Source: Rhodocyclales bacterium
GTDB taxonomy: Bacteria; Pseudomonadota; Gammaproteobacteria; Burkholderiales; Rhodocyclaceae
DNA: 50,194 nucleotides
Direction of reading: 5' to 3'
NCBI GenBank assembly: GCA_016215645.1
Contig: JACRIX010000048.1
Location: 1 to 50,194, forward strand
The position numbers and the translations under genes are program-made. Shown piece by piece: positions 11,333 through 20,804 of the stretch (its first letter is position 1; each line of letters opens with the position of its first letter). The notes under the pieces are model-generated. The model was not told the origin of the DNA and made no database searches. It saw only the letters and a list, made by a program, of their open reading frames with translations.

Positions 11333-11652
11333 TCCACCGGCTCCACGAAGACCTGCACGCGACCACCACAGGCCAGGCCGACCTGCCAGGCCTGTTCATC
11401 GCTGACACCGAATTCAAGCAGCCGCGGCTGGCGGCTTTGCATCACCGCCTGCGCCGCCGCGATCACCGCGCCCTCGATGCAGCCGCCCGACACCGAGCCG
11501 ACGAAATGGCCATCGGCATCGACGACCAGATGGCTGCCCTCGGGACGGGGCGAGGAACCCCAGGTGCGGACCACGGTGGCCAGCGCCGCGGAGCGGCCTT
11601 CGGCACGCCACTGGCGCAGGGTTTCAATCGGTGAATCGCCAAAGGCATTCAA
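11329..11652 (-). CDS. XdhC/CoxI family, N-terminal half, TTG start
   Basis: A 107-residue protein matching the XdhC_CoxI domain (RSAALATVVRTWGSSPRPEG, then GSVSGGCIEGAV, then GLACGGRVQVFVEP). The CGG motif (CIEG and ACGG) contains the conserved cysteines of XdhC. I chose TTG 11652 because AGGAG stands seven bases upstream. An ATG at 11739 would add 29 residues with no family resemblance and would run through an AT-rich, promoter-like stretch. It is the first gene of the maturation operon. Confidence 0.82.
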   Translation of the reverse strand: MNAFGDSPIETLRQWRAEGRSAALATVVRTWGSSPRPEGSHLVVDADGHFVGSVSGGCIEGAVIAAAQAVMQSRQPRLLEFGVSDEQAWQVGLACGGRVQVFVEPVE

Positions 11653-11774
11653 GTCGCCGCTCCTGGTGGTTGCCGTGTATAAATTCGGGGCTGCCGACAC
11701 CGGGCCCCGGCGCGCTGCTCCCACTTCAGGAATTCTCACACGCGGGGGATTTCAAAAAAACCATCTTGCAGGGA

Positions 11775-11815
11775 TTGACATGAACTTGTTCCTCTGCATA
11801 CAGTGTACAGTATCC
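11775..11815 (+). promoter_or_regulatory. Sigma-70-like promoter and operator-like element before the trpB-type gene
   Basis: TTGACA at 11775 and TACAGT at 11799 are 18 bases apart. The -10 region lies inside an imperfect palindrome, ATACAGTGTACAGTAT (11798-11813), and the 10-base string TACAGTATCC ends at 11815. The same 10 bases occur in the promoter before the flavin-reductase gene at 28238, read in the direction of that gene. Confidence 0.6.
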
Positions 11816-11944
11816 GGAATTCGACTTGCCGACCGACGGCGATTTTGGCATTGCGCTTCGCCGCCGACCGATCCCTGATCGAGGATAGCGTCAAAGACCG
11901 CGGGGCATCCGGTCCCGCCCATAACAAACATGGAGGTGACACGC

Positions 11945-13327
11945 ATGAGCAGAACCCGCGTCGTACTTGATGAAAACGAGATCCCGACCCACTGGTACAA
12001 CATCGCTGCCGACCTGAAGAACCCGCCCTATCCGCCCCTGGGCGGCGACGGCAACCCGGTGTCGCCGGAACAAATGCTGGCGATCTTCCCCGGTCCGATC
12101 CTCGAACAGGAAATGTCCGCCGAACGCTGGATCGCCATTCCCGAAGAAGTCCGCAAGATCTACGCGCTGTGGCGTCCCAGCCCGCTGTGCCGCGCCGAGC
12201 GCCTGGAGCAGATGCTGGGCACGCCGGCAAAAATTTTCTACAAGTACGAAGGCGTTTCGCCCGCCGGCTCGCACAAGCCCAACTCGGCCGTGCCGCAGGC
12301 CTACCTGAACAAGATCGCCGGCACCAAGCGCCTGATCACCGAAACCGGCGCCGGCCAGTGGGGTTCCTCGCTGGCCTTCGCCGGCCAGGCTTTCGGCCTG
12401 CCGGTCGAAATTTTCATGGTCAAGGTCTCCTACAACCAGAAACCCTATCGCCGCCTGATGATGCAGACCTGGGCCGGCGACGTGGTGGCCAGCCCGTCCG
12501 ACCGCACCAAGACCGGCCGCGACATCCTTGCCGCCGACCCGGACAACCAGGGCAGCCTGGGCATCGCGATTTCCGAGGCGATCGAAGCGGTGGTAAGCAA
12601 CCCCGGCAGCAAGTACGCGCTGGGCTCGGTACTCAACCACGTGCTGCTGCACCAGACGGTGATCGGCCTCGAAGCCAAGAAGCAGTTCGAGAAGTTCGGC
12701 GAGTATCCCGACATGATCTTCGCGCCCTGCGGCGGTGGCTGCAACTTCGCCGGCGTCACCTTCCCCTTCCTCGCCGATGCCGCCGCCGGCGACAAGCGCG
12801 CGCAGAAGATTCGCCACGTCGCCGTCGAACCGGCCTCCTGCCCGACGCTGACCAAGGGCGTGTATGCCTATGACTTCGGCGACGCCTCGGGCTTCACGCC
12901 GATGATGAAGATGTACACCCTGGGCCACGACTTCATGCCCCCCGGCATCCATGCCGGCGGCCTGCGCTACCACGGCGACAGCCCGCTGATCTCGCAGCTC
13001 TACCACGAGAAGCTGATCGAGGCGGTGGCCGTGCATCAGACCGCCACCTTCGAGGCCGGCGTGATGTTCGCGCGCGCCGAGGGCATCATCCCGGCGCCCG
13101 AGTCGGCCCACGGCATCCGCGCCTGCATCGACGAGGCGCTGCGCTGCAAGGCCAGCGGCGAAGCCAAGACGCTGTTCTTCAACCTCTCCGGCCACGGTCA
13201 TTTCGACATGGCGGCTTACGAGGACTATTTCGCCGGCAGGCTCTCCGACTTCGAGTATCCCGAGGAGGCGATCAAGGCCTCGATGGCCAACCTGCCGAAG
13301 TTCGACTGGCCGCCGAAGGCCGCGTGA
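11945..13327 (+). CDS. Tryptophan synthase beta chain-like protein, TrpB2 type
   Basis: A 460-residue PLP enzyme of the TrpB2 group, longer than the classical TrpB of about 400. The PLP lysine is K111 in GSHKPNSA, and a phosphate-binding glycine loop appears as [10 protein letters not shown]. TrpB2 proteins make tryptophan from indole and serine, or use related substrates, usually without a TrpA partner; none lies nearby. ATG 11945 has a perfect GGAGGTGA eight bases upstream, so the upstream ATG 11930 is not used. It is a single-gene transcript with its own promoter and terminator. An operator-like string shared with the aminobenzoate-type cluster suggests a link to aromatic amine metabolism, which is inference. 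Confidence 0.9.
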   Translation: MSRTRVVLDENEIPTHWYNIAADLKNPPYPPLGGDGNPVSPEQMLAIFPGPILEQEMSAERWIAIPEEVRKIYALWRPSPLCRAERLEQMLGTPAKIFYKYEGVSPAGSHKPNSAVPQAYLNKIAGTKRLITETGAGQWGSSLAFAGQAFGLPVEIFMVKVSYNQKPYRRLMMQTWAGDVVASPSDRTKTGRDILAADPDNQGSLGIAISEAIEAVVSNPGSKYALGSVLNHVLLHQTVIGLEAKKQFEKFGEYPDMIFAPCGGGCNFAGVTFPFLADAAAGDKRAQKIRHVAVEPASCPTLTKGVYAYDFGDASGFTPMMKMYTLGHDFMPPGIHAGGLRYHGDSPLISQLYHEKLIEAVAVHQTATFEAGVMFARAEGIIPAPESAHGIRACIDEALRCKASGEAKTLFFNLSGHGHFDMAAYEDYFAGRLSDFEYPEEAIKASMANLPKFDWPPKAA

Positions 13328-13346
13328 CAACTGCATAGGAAAGCAG

Positions 13347-13375
13347 AAAGGGGGGCGCACGCCCCCTTTTCTTTT
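13347..13375 (+). terminator. Rho-independent terminator after the trpB-type gene
   Basis: GGGGGC (13351-13356) and GCCCCC (13361-13366) pair around GCAC. A-rich bases precede the stem and TTTTCTTTT follows it. The structure is symmetric enough to work on the other strand too, but no minus-strand gene ends there. Confidence 0.9.
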
Positions 13376-13575
13376 CTCGGTGGCGAAATGATGGGCGCCA
13401 TCGCGATCGACCAAGGCCGAACACAGAAAGTCGGCGCCGGCACCACGGCGTCTCCCCGTTTGCCGGTAATTTTTCGCCACCTTTGCGGTCGACGGACAGC
13501 GCCGCCGGTTCCCCCGGGGGCCCTGATTGACGCCGTTCAATGGGCACGTGATACTAGTTTCCGCAACAAATTCCC

Positions 13576-14250
13576 ATGCCTTCCCCCATGTCCGAGATTT
13601 CCGATGCGCAGTCCGAGCAGACGATCCAGCAGCGCTCGCTGGCCAAGTACCGCAAGCGCGCCGCCGCCTACGACGCGAGTTGCGGGCCGACCTGGCCAAT
13701 CCGCGAACGCGCGATTGCCGCCTTGTGCTTGCAGGCGGGACAGCGGGTGCTCGATGTCGGCTGCGGCACCGGCCTGAGCCTGGAGCTGTTGCGCGCCGGC
13801 GTCGGCGCCGGCGGCCGGGTCTATGGCTGCGACCAGAGTCCAGAGATGCTGACGCTTGCGTGCCGGCGTCAGGCGGAGGCGGGCTGGGATAACGTGCACC
13901 TGCTGCACAGCGCCGCGCAGCAGCTGGAACTGCCGGAGCCGGTCGACGCCCTGCTGTTCCACTACACCCACGACGTGCTGCGCTCGCCGGTGGCGCTGGC
14001 GCGGATCCTGGGCTGTGCCCGCCCCGGCGCGCGGGTGGCGATCGCCGGCATCAAGTACTTTCCGGCCTGGCTGGCGCCGCTCAACCTGTGGGTGTATTTC
14101 AAGAACCACGGCTACAACGGCGCCCCCGGCGAACTGGGGACACCGTGGGATCGCATCCTGCCCGCCCTCGACGATTGGCGGATGACGCCGACCCAGTTCG
14201 GCATGGGCTACATCGGCACCGGCCGCGTCGCCGCGGCGAACGCCGCATGA
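13576..14250 (+). CDS. Class I SAM-dependent methyltransferase
   Basis: A 224-residue methyltransferase with motif I VLDVGCGTGLSLELL at about 57-71, the acidic post-I residue in YGCDQSPEML, and LPEPVDALLFHYTHDVL as motif IV. There is no membrane segment. The substrate is unknown. The next gene starts on its stop codon (ATGA), so it is translationally joined to the sulfatase-like membrane protein of the glucan island; methylation of a lipid or glycan substituent is conceivable. ATG 13576 and ATG 13588 are both possible starts; neither has a good ribosome site. Confidence 0.85.
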   Translation: MPSPMSEISDAQSEQTIQQRSLAKYRKRAAAYDASCGPTWPIRERAIAALCLQAGQRVLDVGCGTGLSLELLRAGVGAGGRVYGCDQSPEMLTLACRRQAEAGWDNVHLLHSAAQQLELPEPVDALLFHYTHDVLRSPVALARILGCARPGARVAIAGIKYFPAWLAPLNLWVYFKNHGYNGAPGELGTPWDRILPALDDWRMTPTQFGMGYIGTGRVAAANAA

Positions 14251-15965
14251 CGCCACACGCACCACCACGGGCCGCCACCGGCGTCGCGAGTGTGCCATCG
14301 TGGCGCCGCATCGCGCCGGCCCTGCTGGCGCTGCTCGTGCTCAACGGCATGCTGAGCTTCAGCACCTGGTGGCCGACGCCGGGCATTGTGCCGGACAGGC
14401 GCCTGGCGCCGGAGTTCATCGGCCTCTGGCTGGTGCTGCTGGCGCTGGTGGCTTGGCGCGGGCCCTTGTCGCCGCGTACCCTGAGCGCGCTGGCGCTGGC
14501 CTACCTGCTGCTGGTGCTGGGCCGCTACCTCGACGTCACCGCGCCCAGCCTGTTCGGCCGCGAAGTTAATCTGTACTGGGATGGCGCGCAGATCCCGCGC
14601 TTTCTGTGGGTCACGGCGCAGGACTTTCCCTGGTGGCTCAGCGCCGGCGTGCTCGCCGCCGCGCTGGTGCTGCTCTGGGGCCTGCATCGCCTGCTGCGCT
14701 GGGCCATCGCGGTGACAGCGGAACACGCCGTGCCGCATGCGCTGCGCGCGCGCTGGGCCTGGCTCGCCACCGCCGCGGCGACGGTGCTGGTCGCCGCCAA
14801 CTACGCCGGCGTCAAGGCGACTTGGCCGGTAGTTTCCAAGCCGGTGGTCCCGACCTACGTGCGCCAGGCCGATCTCCTGCTCACCTCGATGTCGGCACGG
14901 CGGCTCGGCCAGGTGCTGCCGCCGTCCACAACGCTACAGACGGCCCTGGCGGCGCCTGCCGGCCGGGCGCTGGGCTCGCTGGGCGGACACGACGTGTATC
15001 TGATCTTCATGGAGTCCTACGGCGCGGTGACCTACGACAACCCGCGCGCGGTGGCCGGGCTGGCGGAGGCGCGGCAGCGCTTTGCCGACGACATCGCCGC
15101 CGGCGGCCGGCAGGTGGTGTCGGCTTTCATCAGCTCGCCGACCTACGGCGGCGCCTCGGATCTCGCGCATCTGAGCGTGCTCTCGGGTATCGACCTGTCG
15201 AATCCGATGCGCCACGATCTGCTATTGACCACCGACCGGCCGACCCTGGCCACGCTGTTCCGCGCCCACGGCTACCGCGTTTTCGGGCTCTACCCGGCGC
15301 TGTCGTGGGAGTGGCCGGAGCGCGCCTACTACAGCTTCGACGAGTTCCTCGCCAGCCGCGAACTGGACTACCGCGGTCCGCCGCTGGGCTACTGGAAGAT
15401 TCCCGACCAGTTCGCGCTGGCGCGCTTCGAGCAGCTGCATCCGCGCGGCGCCGATGCGCCGCCGCGCTTCGTCTTCTTTCCGACCATCACCTGCCATTTT
15501 CCGTTCAGCCCGGTGCCGCCCTACCAGCCCGACTGGCAGCGCGTGCTGACCGCTAAGCCCTTCGATGCGCCCGAGCTGGCGCGCGCGGCCAGCGAGCAAG
15601 TCGCCTGGCTCAACATGTTCCCCGACTACCTGCGCATGGTCGAGTACACCTATCGCTGGCTGGGCGGCTTCCTGCGCCAGGCGGAAGCACGCGAAACAGT
15701 GTTCATCCTGCTCGGCGACCACCAGCCCACGGCCAACATCAGCGGCGAAGGCGCCTCGTGGGACGTGCCGGTGCATATCGTCGCGCGCGACCCGGCGCTG
15801 CTCAAACGCTTTGCCGAGCAGGGCTTCCGCGCCGGACTCAACCCGCCGCGCCAGTCGCTGGGCGGCATGCACGAGCTGACCGCGATGCTGCTGCGCGCCT
15901 TCGCCGAACCGGGCACAGTGGCGACGCTGGTCGCCGCTCAGCCCGGCGCCTGGGCGGACCGATGA
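14247..15965 (+). CDS. Membrane sulfatase-fold protein (LtaS/OpgB-like phosphoglycerol or phosphoethanolamine transferase family)
   Basis: A 572-residue protein with about five N-terminal membrane helices (to about residue 205) and a large periplasmic alkaline-phosphatase-fold domain. VYLIFMESYG contains the E of the metal site; the nucleophile is expected at S/T in SSPTYGGAS; the metal-site DH comes near the end in ILLGDHQPT. Such proteins transfer phosphoglycerol or phosphoethanolamine to glycans and lipids or hydrolyse sulfate esters. Two GH17/GT2 glucan proteins are encoded just downstream, so decoration of a periplasmic glucan is my preferred role. A 4-base overlap follows to the next gene. 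Confidence 0.8.
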   Translation: MTPHAPPRAATGVASVPSWRRIAPALLALLVLNGMLSFSTWWPTPGIVPDRRLAPEFIGLWLVLLALVAWRGPLSPRTLSALALAYLLLVLGRYLDVTAPSLFGREVNLYWDGAQIPRFLWVTAQDFPWWLSAGVLAAALVLLWGLHRLLRWAIAVTAEHAVPHALRARWAWLATAAATVLVAANYAGVKATWPVVSKPVVPTYVRQADLLLTSMSARRLGQVLPPSTTLQTALAAPAGRALGSLGGHDVYLIFMESYGAVTYDNPRAVAGLAEARQRFADDIAAGGRQVVSAFISSPTYGGASDLAHLSVLSGIDLSNPMRHDLLLTTDRPTLATLFRAHGYRVFGLYPALSWEWPERAYYSFDEFLASRELDYRGPPLGYWKIPDQFALARFEQLHPRGADAPPRFVFFPTITCHFPFSPVPPYQPDWQRVLTAKPFDAPELARAASEQVAWLNMFPDYLRMVEYTYRWLGGFLRQAEARETVFILLGDHQPTANISGEGASWDVPVHIVARDPALLKRFAEQGFRAGLNPPRQSLGGMHELTAMLLRAFAEPGTVATLVAAQPGAWADR

Positions 15966-16354
15966 GCACGGCGGGTTTATCAACTCAGCCCCGGCCGCGC
16001 TGGCTGGCACCGTGCGTCGTGGTGCTCGCCGCGCTGCTGCTGGCCAGCCTGGCGCGCTACCGGTTGGTCGAACCGGCGGCGCTCACCGCGCTGTGCGACG
16101 CCATGCCCTGGGACAGCCCGACCTGCATCCTGCGCAGCCTCACCGTGCGGGCCTTTGCCGCGGAACGCCTCGGCACGCTCGCGCTGGCCGTTTCCGTGCT
16201 GGCCCTGCTGACGCGCTGGCGCACGCTGGGGCTTTTCGCGCTGGCCGCCGCCACTGCCGGCCTGGTGCTCTACTCGACGCGCTGGGCCGCGCCGGCGCTG
16301 CTGCTGGCGGCGCTGGCGCTGTTGCCCGCTACGGCTCCGGGACCGGCGCGATGA
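15962..16354 (+). CDS. Small hydrophobic membrane protein of unknown function
   Basis: 130 residues with about four hydrophobic segments (roughly 17-31, 68-84, 88-104, 109-123) and a Cys pair in the loop (ALCDAMPWDSPTC). The ATG overlaps the stop of the sulfatase-fold gene (ATGA), supporting real translation. I do not recognise a family. The last 85 bases overlap the end of the GH17 gene on the other strand. It may be an accessory of the membrane transferase. Confidence 0.7.
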   Translation: MSTAGLSTQPRPRWLAPCVVVLAALLLASLARYRLVEPAALTALCDAMPWDSPTCILRSLTVRAFAAERLGTLALAVSVLALLTRWRTLGLFALAAATAGLVLYSTRWAAPALLLAALALLPATAPGPAR

Positions 16355-17958
16355 GGCCATCCGCTGGCAACCGCCAGCGCCAGCAGCAGCGCCGCGTAGA
16401 GCAGCGCCTGCGTATTGGCCGGACCTTCGAGGATGGCCACCAGCAGGGCGCAGGTCGCGCACACGACGGCCAGCAGTTTTTCTTCGCCCGCCGCGGCTGG
16501 CAGGCGGTCGCCCAGCCAGGCCAGCGCCAGGAGCAGCAAGGCCGGTGCGGCAATGCCATACCAGGGCAAAGGCCGGTAGCGCGCATCGAAGACCAGGCCC
16601 AGGGCGTCGACGGCGGCAAGGAACAGCAGGCCGGCCTGTGCGGTTGCCAACAGCCGCGCACCCTTGGCTGCCGGCGCCGCGAAGGCCCCCACGACGCCAA
16701 CCCGCACGGCTTCGATGCCGCCCTCCAGCACTTGAACCAAACGACCGGCCGCCGCCGCACCGCAGACGAGCGACAACAGCAGCGCCGCCCCACCGGCCGC
16801 CCACTCCCAGGCATCGCGGCTCCCCAGGGGCAAGGCCTGGGCCTGCAACAGGCCGAAGGCGGCGATCAGCGCGCCGGCCACGGCGAACGTGGCGCGCCCG
16901 CCGCGCCGCCATCCGACCGCCATCCCGGCGACTGCACCGACCATCGCTGCAAGCGGCAGCCAGATCCCGTGCGGATCGGGCGGCAACGGGCCGGCGAGCG
17001 GCACGCGCTGAATCCCGTCGGCATCGAACAGGCCCCAGGCGCCGCCCATCGCGCCTTCCAGCGCACGCTTCCAGGGTTGGTCGAAGGCCTCGATCAGGTT
17101 GAATTCCAGCGGCTGCACCGCCTGCCGCGCCAGCATTGCGCGCACGAAATGCGCTTGTTGGAAGCGGCCCGGCGCGGCGGGACCGCGCTGCCGGCCGGCT
17201 GCGGGCCAGCCGGTTTCGGCGACGAAGATCGGCGTGCTGCCGAAGTGCTGCCGCAACTGCGCGGTCACCGCGTACACATGGTCGACGGCCTCGCCGACAG
17301 CGACCGGATCGTCTTCCCAATACGGCAGGATGTGCGCCGCGACGACATCGACATGCCCGCGCAGCACCGGCCCGTGACGCAGCCAGAATTCCCAGACGTC
17401 GGCATAGGTGACCGGCACCGGCGATTCGCGCCGGGCGCGGTCGAGCAGCGCGGCCAGTGCCTCGGGCGCCAGTTCGCGGCGCAGCAGAACCTCGTTGCCG
17501 ACCACCAGCACCGACACGACGTCGCGATACTCGCGCGCCAGTTCCAGTGCGCGGCGCAACTGCGCTTCGTTGGCCGCCGCATCGCGCCCGATCCAGGCGC
17601 CGAGCACCACGCGCAAGCCGAGGCGGCGGGCGATTTCCGGCACGACATCGAGGCCGTGGTCGAGGCCGTAGGTGCGCACGCAGCCGGTCACCGCCGTGAG
17701 CAGACGCAGATCGGCCTCGATGACTTCCGGCGCAATCCGCAACGCCGGGTCGAAGGGTGTCTCGCCGTCACGGCGGAAGGGTGCGTAGGAGACGCAGGGG
17801 AGTTGTACGCCGGAAGTTTCGGGCAGCGCCGCCGGGCGGCCTTGCCACGCAGCCCAAGCCAGGGTCAGCGCCAGTACAACACCAAGCAGGAGCTGGACAG
17901 CGACCGGTCGGGCAACGCCCGTGGGCACGGCGGCAGGCTCGGAATTGCAGGGAGGCAT
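16270..17958 (-). CDS. GH17-family membrane protein (beta-glucan hydrolase/transglycosylase)
   Basis: 562 residues: an N-terminal membrane helix (about 18-39), a glycoside hydrolase 17-like domain (about 50-310), then about eight hydrophobic helices to the C-terminus. The expected acid/base E156 (VVGNEVLLR) and nucleophile E249 (VAETGWPAAG) are both present. GH17 enzymes act on beta-1,3-glucans; membrane-bound bacterial versions partner with GT2 synthases in making cyclic or branched beta-1,3/1,6-glucans (NdvB/NdvC of Bradyrhizobium). It is divergent from such a synthase. I chose ATG 17958; an ATG 75 bases upstream is possible. Its 3' end overlaps the convergent small membrane gene by 85 bases. 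Confidence 0.85.
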   Translation of the reverse strand: MPPCNSEPAAVPTGVARPVAVQLLLGVVLALTLAWAAWQGRPAALPETSGVQLPCVSYAPFRRDGETPFDPALRIAPEVIEADLRLLTAVTGCVRTYGLDHGLDVVPEIARRLGLRVVLGAWIGRDAAANEAQLRRALELAREYRDVVSVLVVGNEVLLRRELAPEALAALLDRARRESPVPVTYADVWEFWLRHGPVLRGHVDVVAAHILPYWEDDPVAVGEAVDHVYAVTAQLRQHFGSTPIFVAETGWPAAGRQRGPAAPGRFQQAHFVRAMLARQAVQPLEFNLIEAFDQPWKRALEGAMGGAWGLFDADGIQRVPLAGPLPPDPHGIWLPLAAMVGAVAGMAVGWRRGGRATFAVAGALIAAFGLLQAQALPLGSRDAWEWAAGGAALLLSLVCGAAAAGRLVQVLEGGIEAVRVGVVGAFAAPAAKGARLLATAQAGLLFLAAVDALGLVFDARYRPLPWYGIAAPALLLLALAWLGDRLPAAAGEEKLLAVVCATCALLVAILEGPANTQALLYAALLLALAVASGWPHRAGPGAVAGNSASAASSSAGAAQRVE

Positions 17959-18116
17959 TGGTGACGGCGTCGGCAGCGGGCGTGAAGGCGATCGCGGAAT
18001 CCCCGGACAGTACGGGTTTGTTAACCGTAGCACGGAAGCTTGCGCTGCAAGCCACAGCCGTCGACGCCGCCGGCGTACCGGGGGTTCTGCTGCGCACCGG
18101 CAACGACGACGCCGGC

Positions 18117-20804
18117 ATGGCGCAGGATACCGGTCCCGCCGCTACGGCCGGCGGCCAGCCGCCGCCCCAGCAAAAATCAGGCGCCGCCGGGCGCTGGCTG
18201 GCCGCACTGGCGATCGTCGCGCTGGTGCTGCTGACCAACCTCGCCGCATGGCGCGCCTTGAATCCGCCGCTGGCGGCACCGGATGCGCCGCCGCGGGTCG
18301 CCGGGCTTGCCTACAACGCCTTCCAGCGCTGGGAAAGCCCGCTCTCCCTGCGCTTTCCGACCCGCGAGGAACTGGCCGCGGACCTGCGCCTTATGGCGCC
18401 GCTGAGCTCGCGCCTGCGCACCTACAGCGCTGCCGAGTTTCCCGAATTGCCGGCGCTGGCGCAGCAGTTCGGCCTGCGCCTGAGCATGGGGGTCTGGCTC
18501 GACCACCGGCCGCAAAACAACGAAGCCGAAATCGCGGCGGCGACGCAGGCAACGCGCGTGCAGCGCAGCGTCGAGCGCGTCATCGCCGGCAACGAGACCC
18601 AGCTGCACCGCACGCTGGCGCCGGCCGTGCTGTACGCCTACCTCGACCGTCTGCGTACCACGCTGGCGGTACCGGTGTCGACCGCCGAGCCCTGGCATGT
18701 CTGGCTGCGCCAGCCGGAACTGGCCGCGCATGTCGATTTCATCACCGTGCATCTGCTGCCGTATTGGGAGGGCGTGCCGGTGGAAGCCGCCGTCGACGAA
18801 ACCCTGCGACGTTACGCCCAGGTGCAGGCGCGCTTTCCCGGCAAGCATGTGGTGATCGGCGAAATCGGCTGGCCCAGCGGCGGCGCCGCGGTCGGCGTGG
18901 CGCGGCCGACGCCGGCAGCGCAGGGCATGTTTGTACGCTCCTTCCTGGCGCGCGCGCAGGCGGCGGAGCTCGACTACTACCTGATGGAGGCCGTCGACCA
19001 GCCGTGGAAACACGCGACCGAGGGCGCCGTCGGCGCGCACTGGGGCATGCTCGATGCGGCACGGCGGCCGAAGTTCGAACTCGCCGGCCCGCTCTATGCC
19101 GACCCCTACTGGCAGACCAAAGTGGCCATCGCCTCGGCCCTCGGGCTGGGCGCGATGCTGCCGTTCCTGCTGACGTTTGCCGGCATGCGGCTGGCCGGGC
19201 GCGTGGCCTTCGCCCTGATCGCCCAGGCCGTGATCTCGTTCGCCGTGCTGCTGGGCACGCTGCCGCTGGACAATTACCTGCGCCTGCCGGATATCGCCGT
19301 GCTGGCGCTGCTGGTGCCGGCGCTGGGCTTCATGGCGGCGATCCTGCTGACGCAGACGCTGGAATTCGCCGAGCTGTTCTGGGAGGGCAGCCTGCGTCGG
19401 CGCGCCGTGCCGCGGCCGCTGCCGCCCGGAACCGCGCCGCCCTTCGTCAGCATCCACGTGCCCTGCTGCAACGAGCCGCCGGCCATGGTGATCGCCAGCA
19501 TCGACAGCCTGCTGGCGCTGGACTGGCCGGCGCTGGAAATCCTCGTAGTCGATAACAATACCAGCGACCCGGCACTCTGGATGCCGGTACAGGCACATGT
19601 GCGCCAGCGCCAGGATGCCCGCGCGGCCAGCGGCGACGATGGCCCGACGCTGCGCTTCTTCCACCTGCCGGCACACCCCGGCTTCAAGGCCGGCGCGCTG
19701 AACTTCGCCCTGGAACAGGCCAACCCGCAGGCGGAGTGGATCGCCGTGGTCGATGCCGACTACCTGGTCGATCCCGGCTGGCTGCGCGAGCTCGGAGGCT
19801 ACTTCGCCGACCCGTCGGTGGGCATCGTGCAGGCGCCGCAGGCGCATCGCGACTGGGGCGACCAGCCGCTGCGACGCATGATGAACTGGGAATACGAGGG
19901 CTTCTTTCGCATCGGCATGCATCACCGCCACGAACGCGACGCCATTGTCCAGCACGGCACCATGACCCTGATTCGCGCCGACGCCCTGGTCCGCGCCGGG
20001 GGCTGGGACCCGAACTGCATCTGCGAGGACACAGAACTAGGCCTGCGCCTGTTCCGCCAGGGGCGGCGTGCGGTCTATGTCGATCAGGTATTCGGCGTCG
20101 GACTGGTGCCGGCCGACTTCGGCGCCTACCGGCGCCAGCGCCGGCGCTGGGCGCAGGGTGCGATGCAAATCCTGCGTCGCCATGCCGGCGCGCTGTTCGG
20201 TCCCTCGCCGCTGCGGCGCGGCCAGCGCTACCATTTCGTCGCCGGCTGGCTGCCGTGGATTGGTGACGCCCTGCACCTGGTCTTCAGCCTCGCCGCGGTG
20301 GCCTGGACGCTGGGTTTCCTGCTTGCCCCGCAATGGTTCGGCATGCCACTGGCGCTGTTCGTGGTGCCGCTGGCGGTGTTCTTCCTCGGCCGCCTGGTGC
20401 TCGGCCCACTGCTCTACTGGCGTTGCGTGCCCTGTCCGCCGGCTGACATCGCCGGCGCCGCGCTGGCCGGCATGGGGCTGTCGCACAGCATCGCGCGCGG
20501 CGTCCTCGCTGGCCTGGCCGGGCGCCCCGCTGTGTTCCATGTCACCCGGCGCAGCACTGCGGATGGACCGCCGCCACCGACGCAAGCGCGCGGCGCGTTC
20601 GCCGAGGTGCGCGAGGAAGCGGTGCTACTGTCCGGGCTGCTGGCCTGCATTGCCGCGCTGACCGCGCATCGCACGTCGGGGGACAGCGAGCTGGCGCTGT
20701 GGATGGCCGTGCTCGGCATGCAGGCGCTGCCTTATGGCGCGGCGCTGGTTTGCGCCCTGCGGTCGCGCATCGATGGCGGCCGCACCCGGCCATGCAAGGT
20801 ATGA
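18117..20804 (+). CDS. GH17-GT2 fusion: membrane beta-glucan synthase (NdvB/NdvC-like)
   Basis: 895 residues. After a membrane helix (about 27-45) comes a GH17-like domain with both expected acids, E160 (AGNETQ) and E249 (GEIGWPSGG). Membrane helices follow at about 340-430, then a processive GT2 domain with D479 (VDNNTSD), D546-A-D548, D638 (CEDTELG) and Q674-R-R-R-W678, the cellulose-synthase-like signature, and finally more helices. This would polymerise UDP-glucose and reshape the chain in one protein. I chose ATG 18117; the reading frame stays open further upstream but that stretch covers the divergent GH17 start. It is the last gene of the glucan island. Confidence 0.88.
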   Translation: MAQDTGPAATAGGQPPPQQKSGAAGRWLAALAIVALVLLTNLAAWRALNPPLAAPDAPPRVAGLAYNAFQRWESPLSLRFPTREELAADLRLMAPLSSRLRTYSAAEFPELPALAQQFGLRLSMGVWLDHRPQNNEAEIAAATQATRVQRSVERVIAGNETQLHRTLAPAVLYAYLDRLRTTLAVPVSTAEPWHVWLRQPELAAHVDFITVHLLPYWEGVPVEAAVDETLRRYAQVQARFPGKHVVIGEIGWPSGGAAVGVARPTPAAQGMFVRSFLARAQAAELDYYLMEAVDQPWKHATEGAVGAHWGMLDAARRPKFELAGPLYADPYWQTKVAIASALGLGAMLPFLLTFAGMRLAGRVAFALIAQAVISFAVLLGTLPLDNYLRLPDIAVLALLVPALGFMAAILLTQTLEFAELFWEGSLRRRAVPRPLPPGTAPPFVSIHVPCCNEPPAMVIASIDSLLALDWPALEILVVDNNTSDPALWMPVQAHVRQRQDARAASGDDGPTLRFFHLPAHPGFKAGALNFALEQANPQAEWIAVVDADYLVDPGWLRELGGYFADPSVGIVQAPQAHRDWGDQPLRRMMNWEYEGFFRIGMHHRHERDAIVQHGTMTLIRADALVRAGGWDPNCICEDTELGLRLFRQGRRAVYVDQVFGVGLVPADFGAYRRQRRRWAQGAMQILRRHAGALFGPSPLRRGQRYHFVAGWLPWIGDALHLVFSLAAVAWTLGFLLAPQWFGMPLALFVVPLAVFFLGRLVLGPLLYWRCVPCPPADIAGAALAGMGLSHSIARGVLAGLAGRPAVFHVTRRSTADGPPPPTQARGAFAEVREEAVLLSGLLACIAALTAHRTSGDSELALWMAVLGMQALPYGAALVCALRSRIDGGRTRPCKV

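Noticed and set aside
13381..13575. Possible small gene or RNA between the trpB terminator and the methyltransferase
   Set aside because: No convincing frame, promoter pair or stable fold was seen in these 195 bases.
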